Translations under genes and position numbers: made by a program
Notes under the pieces: model-generated
What the model saw: only the letters and a program-made list of their open reading frames with translations
What the model was told of the DNA's origin: nothing
The model's database searches: none
NCBI GenBank assembly: GCA_029883975.1
Contig: JAOUIL010000014.1
Span: 1 to 53,882, forward strand
DNA length: 53,882 nucleotides
Reading direction: 5' to 3'
Source of the DNA: Betaproteobacteria bacterium
Lineage (GTDB): Bacteria > Pseudomonadota > Gammaproteobacteria > Burkholderiales > SG8-39
In this document: positions 48,194 to 53,882 of the stretch, piece after piece
Position numbering within the stretch: position 1 is the stretch's first letter
Layout: each line of letters begins with the position of its first letter

Positions 48194-49675
48194 ATGGCAC
48201 CTCAGGAGGGCTCCCCGGGGCCGGCCCTGCGGTATCCGCGCTCCTTTCTCAGCTTGCTCGTCTTCGGCCTGCTGCTGGTCGCGCTGCCGCTCGTGGGCGC
48301 GTTGCTCTATTCGGCCGGCAGCACGCAGAACCTCGCCGAGCAGAGCCGCAGCGCGGTGTACAACGCGGCGCAGGCGGCGCGCGGCAGCCGCTCGCTGGTG
48401 AACCGCATTGCGTCGCTCGAGCGTCTCGCGCAGCAGATCGCGGTACTGCCGGACGCGGGGCTGATGGAGGACTTCGCGCGGCTGCACGAGGGATTCGAGC
48501 AGCTGACCGTCGAGCTGGGCCGGCTGCCCCTCGATGGCCGGCAGCTTGCGGCGCTCGATCTCACCGTGGCGCGCGAGCGCATGCTCTACGAGCTGCTGAC
48601 CGCGGCGCCGGAGCGGCGACCTAGCATCGACGAGGTGCGCACACGCGTCGGCGAGCTGGCCGAAAGCGCGCACGAAGTCCTGGCGATCAGCTCGCGCGTG
48701 TCCGACCAGGAAGTGGAGCGCCTGCGCGCGAGCGCGGAAGAGGTGCAGCAGCGGCTGCTGACGCTGGTGCTGATCTCCATCGCCGTCGCCCTGGTCGCCG
48801 CGCTCGTGCTGACGCGCGCCATCGCCCGCCCGATCGCGCAGCTCGACGCCTCGATCCGCCAGCTGGGCGGGCCGGATTTTTCCGTGCCGGTGCGCGTCGA
48901 CGGGCCGCAGGACCTGCGCGACCTCGGCAAGCGCCTGGACTGGCTGCGGCTGCGGCTGGCCGAGCTCGAGGCGCAGAAGAACCGATTCCTGCGCAACCTG
49001 TCTCATGAGCTGAAAACCCCGCTTGCTTCGCTGCGCGAGGGCGCCGAGCTGCTCAATGACCAGGTCGCCGGCCCGCTCGCGCCGCCGCAGCGCGCCGTGG
49101 TGGGCATCATGCGTGACAACAGCGTGAAACTGCAGAGGCTGATCGAGGACCTGCTGGACTATCATCGGGCGCTGCACGCGGCGGCCCTGCTCAATGTCCG
49201 CACCGTGCGGCTGGATGCCCTGCTGCGCGAGGCCGCCGACGCGCACCAGCTCTCGGCGCTCGCCAAGGGCCAGCGCCTCGAGCTGGAGCTCGCGCCGGTG
49301 GTGCTGGAAGCCGACGCGGAGAAGCTGCGCTCGATCGTCGACAATCTGCTCGGCAATGCGGTCAAGTTCACGCCGGAGCGGGGGACGATCGCGGTCCGCC
49401 TGCAGGAGGGAGGCGCCGGGGTGTCGATCGAAGTGATCGACTCCGGCCCCGGCGTGCCCGCGGTCGAGCGCGAATCGATCTTCGAGTCGTTCTTCCGCGG
49501 CCGCGTGAAAGGCGGCGGGCGCGTCGCGGGCAGCGGCCTCGGCCTGGCGATCGCGCGCGAGTACGTCGAGGCGCACGGCGGGCGGATCGTGCTCGTGGCC
49601 GAAGGCCCGGGCGGGCACTTCCGTATTACACTGCCGAAGAAGCCGGTGCCGATCACCATGCAGGAAGCTGCATGA
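48194..49675 (+). CDS. glrK: Sensor histidine kinase GlrK (QseE-like)
   Basis: 493 residues. Two transmembrane helices (about 18-40 and 188-208) bracket a helical periplasmic domain; then HAMP (about 208-260), HisKA with His271 (FLRNLSHELKTPLASLREG) and HATPase_c (NLLGNAVKFTPERG, DSGPGVPA, GSGLGLAIAREY). The conserved RYPRSFLSLL opening and the qseG-glrR neighbours identify GlrK. The annotated ATG lies at the predicted transcription start and an AGGAGGG sits inside its first codons, so a CTG at 48227 giving L/M-RYPRSF is an alternative start. Confidence 0.92.
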   Translation: MAPQEGSPGPALRYPRSFLSLLVFGLLLVALPLVGALLYSAGSTQNLAEQSRSAVYNAAQAARGSRSLVNRIASLERLAQQIAVLPDAGLMEDFARLHEGFEQLTVELGRLPLDGRQLAALDLTVARERMLYELLTAAPERRPSIDEVRTRVGELAESAHEVLAISSRVSDQEVERLRASAEEVQQRLLTLVLISIAVALVAALVLTRAIARPIAQLDASIRQLGGPDFSVPVRVDGPQDLRDLGKRLDWLRLRLAELEAQKNRFLRNLSHELKTPLASLREGAELLNDQVAGPLAPPQRAVVGIMRDNSVKLQRLIEDLLDYHRALHAAALLNVRTVRLDALLREAADAHQLSALAKGQRLELELAPVVLEADAEKLRSIVDNLLGNAVKFTPERGTIAVRLQEGGAGVSIEVIDSGPGVPAVERESIFESFFRGRVKGGGRVAGSGLGLAIAREYVEAHGGRIVLVAEGPGGHFRITLPKKPVPITMQEAA

Positions 49676-50196
49676 GAGGCTTGGTCGCACCGCTGTTGGC
49701 AATGCTGGTCGCGGCCTGCGCGGCGCTGCAGCCGGCGGACAGCGCCACGCGGCAGGTGCGCGAGATCATCGACGACACCGTGCAGGCGACCCGGGCGATG
49801 CCCGAAGAGCAGGGCAGGCGCCTGGCGCGGGCGCAAAAGCAGTACGCGGCGACGCCTGACGACGCCAATCGCGTGCGGTTGGGAGCAATGCTCGCCACGC
49901 TGCCGCCGCCGTGGCGGGACGAGGAGCGGGCCGCGACGCTGCTCGGGCCTGTGGCCGGCCGCCGGCCCGAGTCGGCGCTGACGCAGCTCGCCGGCCTGCT
50001 GGCGGCGGGCGTCGCGGAGCGGCAGCGGCTGGCGCGCGATCTGCGGGTCGCGGAGGAGCGCGCCGAGGGCGCGGCGCGGCGCGAGGAAAGCGCCACCGAG
50101 CGCGCCAACACGCTGCAGCAGCAGCTCGAGGCACTGAAGTCGATTGAACGCGATGTCCTGGAGCGCGAAGAGCGCCGCAGAACTCTGAAAAGGTGA
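49672..50196 (+). CDS. qseG: QseG-like lipoprotein
   Basis: 174 residues. A short signal peptide ends in the lipobox VAAC (Cys at about residue 16). The mature part is helical and ends in a long charged coiled coil (LARDLRVAEERAEGAARREES and after). Position between glrK and glrR matches qseG, an outer-membrane lipoprotein that stimulates the QseE/GlrK kinase in enteric bacteria. The sequence is variable in this family, so the assignment relies on context. The ATG overlaps the glrK stop. Confidence 0.78.
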   Translation: MRGLVAPLLAMLVAACAALQPADSATRQVREIIDDTVQATRAMPEEQGRRLARAQKQYAATPDDANRVRLGAMLATLPPPWRDEERAATLLGPVAGRRPESALTQLAGLLAAGVAERQRLARDLRVAEERAEGAARREESATERANTLQQQLEALKSIERDVLEREERRRTLKR

Positions 50197-50200
50197 AGAC

Positions 50201-51562
50201 ATGAACCACGAAGTCCCTTCTATCCTGCTGGTCGACGACGACCGCGACCTGCTGCATCTGATGTCCATGCGCCTGAGCGCCGCGGGCTACACCGTCACGG
50301 CGGTGGAGTCCGCGGATGCCGCGCTTGCCAGCCTGGCGGTAAAGCGCCCGCACCTGGTCATCACGGACCTGCGCATGCACGGAATGGACGGACTCGGGCT
50401 GTTCGACGCCATCCACCGGCAGGCGCCGTCGCTTCCGGTGGTGATCATTACGGCGCACGGCACCATTCCGGACGCCGTCGCCGCGACGCGGCGCGGCGTC
50501 TTCAGCTTTCTCACCAAGCCGTTCGAGCCGAAAATCCTGCTCGAGACGGTCGCCGATGCGCTGCGGCTGTCGACGGCGCCGAGCTCCGAGGGCGCCGCGC
50601 ACTGGCGCGCCGACATCATCACGCGCTCGGCCGCGATGGAAGCCCTGCTGGGCCAGGCGCAGCGCGTGGCCGCGTCCGATGCGAGCGTATGCATCTTCGG
50701 CGCGAGCGGGACCGGCAAAGAGCTGCTGGCGCGCGCCATTCACCGCGCAAGCCGGCGCGCGGGCGCGCCGTTCATCGCCGTCAACTGCGGCGCGATCCCG
50801 GAAGGCCTGCTCGAGTCGGAGCTGTTCGGCCACAAGAAGGGCTCGTTCACCGGCGCCGTGCAGGACCGGCGCGGCCTGTTCCAGGCCTGCGAAGGCGGAA
50901 CGCTGTTCCTCGACGAGGTCGGCGACATGCCGGCGCCGCTGCAGGTCAAGCTGCTGCGTACGCTCGAGGACCGCGTCGTGCGCCCGGTCGGCGCGAACGA
51001 TTCGGTGCCGGTGGACGTGCGCGTCATCTCCGCGACGCACCGCAAGCTGGAGGAGCGCATCGCCACGGGGGAGTTCCGCGAGGACCTGTACTACCGGCTG
51101 AACGTCGTGAAGCTCGAGTTGCCGTCGCTCGCCCAGCGGCGCGAGGACATCCCGCTGCTCGCTGGGCATTTCCTGTCGCGCCTCGCCGAGCGCTATGGGC
51201 GCCCGCGGCTGGCGTTCTCGCCGGAGGCCATGGAGTTGCTGGTCGGCGCGGCTTGGCCGGGCAACGTGCGCCAGTTGCTCAACGTCGTGGAGCGCGCGGT
51301 CGCGTTGACCACCACGGAAGTGATCCCCGCCGCGCTCGTGCGCCAGGCGCTGGATGTCGGCTCCGGGTCGCTGACGCCGCTGGACGAGGCCCGGCGCGCT
51401 TTCGAGCGCGAGTACCTCGTGCGTATCCTCAAGATCACGGGCGGCAATGTCACCCAGGCGGCGCGCCTGGCCGGCAGGAACCGGACGGAGTTCTACCGGC
51501 TCCTCGAGCGCCACGCGCTCGAGCCGGGCATGTTCAAGGTGAGGATAGCCGCGCACTCCTAG
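50201..51562 (+). CDS. glrR: Sigma-54-dependent response regulator GlrR (QseF-like)
   Basis: 453 residues. Receiver domain with Asp56 (LVITDLRMHGMDG) and Lys106 (FLTKPFEP); AAA+ domain with Walker A (IFGASGTGKELLA, Lys173), the sigma-54 contact loop GSFTGA (214-219, Ser where most family members have Ala), and Walker B GTLFLDEVGDMP; a C-terminal Fis-type HTH (GNVTQAARLAGRNRTEFYRLL) nearly identical to GlrR. GlrR activates sigma-54 promoters from TGTC-N10-GACA sites; one such site starts directly after its own stop codon. 4 bp after qseG. Confidence 0.96.
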   Translation: MNHEVPSILLVDDDRDLLHLMSMRLSAAGYTVTAVESADAALASLAVKRPHLVITDLRMHGMDGLGLFDAIHRQAPSLPVVIITAHGTIPDAVAATRRGVFSFLTKPFEPKILLETVADALRLSTAPSSEGAAHWRADIITRSAAMEALLGQAQRVAASDASVCIFGASGTGKELLARAIHRASRRAGAPFIAVNCGAIPEGLLESELFGHKKGSFTGAVQDRRGLFQACEGGTLFLDEVGDMPAPLQVKLLRTLEDRVVRPVGANDSVPVDVRVISATHRKLEERIATGEFREDLYYRLNVVKLELPSLAQRREDIPLLAGHFLSRLAERYGRPRLAFSPEAMELLVGAAWPGNVRQLLNVVERAVALTTTEVIPAALVRQALDVGSGSLTPLDEARRAFEREYLVRILKITGGNVTQAARLAGRNRTEFYRLLERHALEPGMFKVRIAAHS

Positions 51563-51563
51563 G

Positions 51564-51585
51564 CCTGTCGCCGCCAAGCGACAGG
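51564..51585. promoter_or_regulatory. GlrR-type enhancer site 1
   Basis: Perfect 8-bp arms CCTGTCGC (51564-51571) and GCGACAGG (51578-51585) around CGCCAA. The core reads TGTC-N10-GACA, the described GlrR recognition pattern. It could alternatively be an RNA hairpin immediately after the glrR stop, but no T tract follows. Confidence 0.7.
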
Positions 51586-51627
51586 AAAAGCATCATTGGG
51601 TCAGTCGGTTGGCGTGACTGTGGAGTC

Positions 51628-51651
51628 TTTCGTCGCCGCCGGCAGACGAAA
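51628..51651. promoter_or_regulatory. GlrR-type enhancer site 2 (variant)
   Basis: TTTCGTC (51628-51634) and GACGAAA (51645-51651) flank a 10-bp spacer, giving CGTC-N10-GACG with the same geometry as site 1. Its centre is 65 bp from that of site 1, about six helical turns, so both would face the same side of DNA. Confidence 0.55.
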
Positions 51652-51667
51652 AGCCGCTCTCTCCCGG

Positions 51668-51683
51668 TGTGCAATTGCTCACT
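51668..51683. promoter_or_regulatory. CRP/FNR-like site
   Basis: TGTGC-AATTGC-TCACT matches the TGTGA-N6-TCACA pattern at eight of ten positions. It lies between the enhancer dyads and the sigma-54 promoter. Confidence 0.35.
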
Positions 51684-51692
51684 TGCTCAGTG

Positions 51693-51705
51693 TAAGTTAT
51701 TGAAT
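51693..51705 (-). promoter_or_regulatory. IHF-like site
   Basis: On the minus strand ATTCAATAACTTA fits WATCAANNNNTTR with one mismatch, inside the most AT-rich patch of this region. IHF bending between enhancer and sigma-54 promoter is the usual arrangement. Confidence 0.4.
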
Positions 51706-51724
51706 ATAAGTTAGTTTTGTGCGC

Positions 51725-51740
51725 TGGCACGGAGGTTGCA
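51725..51740 (+). promoter_or_regulatory. Sigma-54 (-24/-12) promoter
   Basis: TGGCACG-GAGG-TTGCA is an exact match to the sigma-54 consensus TGGCACG-N4-TTGCA. The two upstream dyads, IHF-like site and adjacent glrR support it. Initiation should fall near 51752, about 30 nt before the ATG at 51782. Confidence 0.9.
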
Positions 51741-51781
51741 AGAAACTGTGAGGCCGCAACCCACACAAACCAACTGCAGAC

Positions 51782-52108
51782 ATGGAACACGCCAAGCACA
51801 AGCTCGAGTTGCCGATCTTCGCCCAGGTCGTCGCCGGCTTTGCCATCAGCGCCCTGGTCCTCGTGGGGATCAGCGGATCCATTTACAGGCTGATCGCGCC
51901 CCAAGGCTGGTTCGTGCAGGCCTTCGGGCACAGCTTCGGCCTCGGCGCCTCCCTGAGCGCAGCGATCCTCGGTGCCGCCGCGCTGGTCTGGGCGCTCCCG
52001 GGCTGGATACCCATCCAGCGCACGCGCATCGCTGACGCGGTCGTCTACGGCTTCGCTGCGGCAGGTGTCATCTATCTCGGCCAGATGCTCGCGCAAGGAG
52101 TCAGCTGA
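51782..52108 (+). CDS. Small inner-membrane protein of unknown function, sigma-54/GlrR target
   Basis: 108 residues with three hydrophobic segments (about 12-36, 50-72 and 83-104): IFAQVVAGFAISALVLVGIS, LGASLSAAILGAAALVWALPG and AVVYGFAAAGVIYLGQML. A short charged N-terminus (MEHAKHKLE) and few charges elsewhere suggest a small membrane-embedded protein. I recognise no family. It follows a complete-looking sigma-54 promoter with GlrR-type enhancer sites, and a strong terminator follows, so it appears to be a monocistronic output of the GlrK-GlrR system. Confidence 0.8.
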   Translation: MEHAKHKLELPIFAQVVAGFAISALVLVGISGSIYRLIAPQGWFVQAFGHSFGLGASLSAAILGAAALVWALPGWIPIQRTRIADAVVYGFAAAGVIYLGQMLAQGVS

Positions 52109-52140
52109 GCCGCCGCCCGCACGCCGCAACTTCTCCCCCA

Positions 52141-52179
52141 GGCCCGCCCTTTCCCCCTACAGGCGGGCCTTCTTTTTTT
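52141..52179 (+). terminator. Intrinsic terminator of the small membrane protein gene
   Basis: Perfect 8-bp stem GGCCCGCC (52141-52148) and GGCGGGCC (52162-52169) with a 13-nt loop, followed by TTCTTTTTTT. No matching T run for the opposite strand, so it acts on plus-strand transcripts; the thyA stop codon abuts it. Confidence 0.92.
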
Positions 52180-52991
52180 CAGACGGCGATCGGCGCCCTG
52201 ATGTGCGGGTGCGGGTCGTAGCCGTCGAGCGTGAAATCCTCGTAACGGAAGGCGAACAGGTCGCGCACGGCGGGGTCGAGGCGCATCCGGGGAAAGGCGC
52301 GCGGCGCGCGACCCACTTGCTCACGCGCCTGCTCGAGATGGTTGAGATACAGGTGCGCGTCGCCCAGCGTGAGCACGAACTCGCCGGGTTGCAGGCCGCT
52401 CACCTGGGCGACCATCAGCGTGAGCAGCGCGTAGGAGGCGATGTTGAACGGCACGCCGAGAAACAGGTCCGCGCTGCGCTGGTACATCTGGCAGGACAGG
52501 CGCCCCTCGGCGACGTAGAACTGGAACAACGCGTGGCACGGCGGCAGCGCCATGCGGTCCACGTCCGCCGGATTCCAGGCGCTCACCAGGTGGCGGCGCG
52601 AGTCGGGGCGCGTGCGCAGGCTGTCGAGCACCTGCCGGATCTGGTCGATCTCCCGGCCGTCGGGGGTGCGCCAGTGGCGCCACTGGTAGCCGTAGACCGG
52701 GCCAAGCTCGCCGTTGGCGTCGGCCCATTCGTCCCAGATGCTGACGCCGTGCTCCTGCAGCCAGCGCACGTTGGTGTCGCCGCGCAGGAACCACAGCAGC
52801 TCGTAGACGATCGACTTCAGATGCAGCTTCTTCGTGGTGAGCAGCGGAAAGCTCGCCCCCAGGCCGAAGCGCAGTTGCCGGCCGAAGACCGAGCGCGTGC
52901 CGGTGCCGGTGCGGTCCGACTTGTGCGCGCCATGCGCCAGCACCTCGGTGAGCAGATCCAGGTACTGGCGTTCCTCGTGCGCCGCGCTCAT
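52179..52991 (-). CDS. thyA: Thymidylate synthase
   Basis: 270 residues. ThyA methylates dUMP to dTMP. Catalytic Cys152 is in [12 protein letters not shown]; other marks are [52 protein letters not shown] and [13 protein letters not shown]. The ATG at 52991 overlaps the stop of the upstream Ser/Thr kinase (ATGA), so translation is probably coupled to a signalling gene, an unusual partner. Confidence 0.97.
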   Translation of the reverse strand: MSAAHEERQYLDLLTEVLAHGAHKSDRTGTGTRSVFGRQLRFGLGASFPLLTTKKLHLKSIVYELLWFLRGDTNVRWLQEHGVSIWDEWADANGELGPVYGYQWRHWRTPDGREIDQIRQVLDSLRTRPDSRRHLVSAWNPADVDRMALPPCHALFQFYVAEGRLSCQMYQRSADLFLGVPFNIASYALLTLMVAQVSGLQPGEFVLTLGDAHLYLNHLEQAREQVGRAPRAFPRMRLDPAVRDLFAFRYEDFTLDGYDPHPHIRAPIAV

Positions 52992-53882
52992 ATCGCAATC
53001 ATCGCAAAAAGCTCGTGCGCGCTCTGGAAGCGCTCCTCCGGCGCCTTGGCGAGCATGCGGTCGAGTATCCCCTGGTAGCCCGCCAGCCGCGTCGGCAGCC
53101 GCGGCACGGGCCCGTGCACGTGCTGGTAGACGAGGCCCGCCGGGCCTTCCGCCTCGTACAGGCGGCGCCCGGTGAGCATCTCGTAGAAGATCACGCCCAG
53201 GCTGTACAGGTCCGAGCGCCGGTCGGCGGGCTTTCCCAGGCACTGCTCCGGGCTCATGTAGCGGGGCGTGGCGATCACCTCGCCGTGCCGTGTGAGCGTC
53301 ACCTCCGCCGCCAGGTTCTTGGCCAGCCCGAAATCCACCAGCACCGGGCGTCCGTTGGCGCGAAACAGGATGTTGGGCGGCTTGAGGTCGCGGTGGATGA
53401 CGCCGCGCTCGTGAATGGCCTCCAGCGCGCGCGCGATCTGCGATACCACGCGCAGCGCCGTGAGCGAGGTCATGCCGTCGTGGATGCGCGCGGCGAGCGT
53501 GCCGCCCGACAGGTATTCCATGGCGATGTAGGGATGCTCGCCGGCGAAGCCCTGGTCGTAGATGTGCGCGACGTACTCGTTCTGCAGCCCGGCCACCAGC
53601 TTGTACTCCTGCACGAACCGGCGGAAGAACGTCACGTCGTCGCGCAGCTTGGCGTCGAGCACCTTGAGCACGAGCTGCAGCCCGTCCTGCTCGCGCTCGG
53701 CGAGATAGACCTGCGCCATGCCGCCTTCACCGATCTTGCGCAGGCTGCGGTAGCCCGGAATGTGGCGCTCGCCGCCCTGCAGCGGCACGCCGATGTTGCG
53801 TGGGTCGAGCGGCTGGGTGCGCTGGAAGGAGGGCGTATGGTCGGCACGCCGCGCTTCCTGTTCGCGGATGGCGTCCTCGATC
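52988..53882 (-). CDS. Ser/Thr protein kinase, N-terminus outside window
   Basis: The kinase domain is complete: [12 protein letters not shown], Lys in [31 protein letters not shown] and [32 protein letters not shown], ending in [15 protein letters not shown] with no C-terminal membrane helix. The frame remains open to the window edge through [17 protein letters not shown], so the protein is longer than the domain seen; an upstream receiver or other domain is possible. Overlaps thyA by four bases. Confidence 0.93.
   Translation of the reverse strand, partial: IEDAIREQEARRADHTPSFQRTQPLDPRNIGVPLQGGERHIPGYRSLRKIGEGGMAQVYLAEREQDGLQLVLKVLDAKLRDDVTFFRRFVQEYKLVAGLQNEYVAHIYDQGFAGEHPYIAMEYLSGGTLAARIHDGMTSLTALRVVSQIARALEAIHERGVIHRDLKPPNILFRANGRPVLVDFGLAKNLAAEVTLTRHGEVIATPRYMSPEQCLGKPADRRSDLYSLGVIFYEMLTGRRLYEAEGPAGLVYQHVHGPVPRLPTRLAGYQGILDRMLAKAPEERFQSAHELFAMIAI

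Overview
The window is high-GC, densely packed chromosomal DNA that looks like a betaproteobacterium. The evidence is inferred synteny and protein content, not a database search: pilC-pilD-coaE-zapD-yacG; queA-tgt-yajC-secD-secF; hda-HAD-pcnB-folK-dNK-panC divergent from purM; metG divergent from apbC-dcd; and glrK-qseG-glrR. There is no phage, insertion sequence, CRISPR array or rRNA operon. One tRNA gene, tRNA-Leu(CAA), is present. Both edges cut through genes: a PAS/GAF histidine kinase on the left and a Ser/Thr protein kinase on the right.

Layout. 1-2.3 kb: sensor kinase and a small exported protein. 2.3-8.2 kb (minus): yacG, zapD, coaE, pilD, pilC, a CNNM/CBS transporter and a CcsA-like protein, with pilB missing from the usual place. 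8.3-14.8 kb: ffh, corA (minus), an aminotransferase, a Nudix hydrolase, mnmA, purB. 14.8-20.1 kb (minus): Sec accessory and queuosine operon, then tRNA-Leu. 20.3-25.7 kb: a DSF-type quorum-sensing locus with an RpfG-like HD-GYP regulator, an RpfC-like hybrid kinase, a heme-oxygenase-like diiron-type enzyme and a convergent RpfF-like synthase. 25.6-26.2 kb: a long regulatory intergenic region, then a small conserved-looking protein. 26.4-33.4 kb: cofactor, tRNA/RNA processing and replication-control genes, purM, a basic-tailed EF-Tu-domain protein and an EamA transporter. 33.4-39.5 kb: dnaE, an FAD oxidase, an HTH regulator, acylphosphatase and a pilin-like protein without a prepilin leader. 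39.5-42.3 kb (minus): a signalling operon (cyclase-PEGA, TPR lipoprotein, Ser/Thr kinase). 42.3-47.6 kb: metG, apbC, dcd, then an ornithine/lysine decarboxylase with a strong promoter and a probable leader peptide. 47.6-53.9 kb: folA, glrK-qseG-glrR, a sigma-54-controlled small membrane protein, thyA and a Ser/Thr kinase.

Two regulatory systems stand out. First, the DSF locus carries an extra heme-oxygenase-like oxidase between the sensor and the synthase; its putative -10 lies between the arms of a perfect 10-bp inverted repeat, and the synthase leader holds a perfect 20-bp palindrome. Second, directly behind glrR there is a near-complete enhancer-dependent promoter: a TGTC-N10-GACA dyad, a second related dyad, a CRP-like site, an IHF-like site and a consensus sigma-54 -24/-12 element, all pointing at a 108-residue membrane protein of unknown function. 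A third candidate is a 21-codon open frame with an excellent Shine-Dalgarno sequence upstream of the decarboxylase.

Gene calls rest on recognisable motifs, length and context. Promoter and operator calls were made by eye and are predictions.
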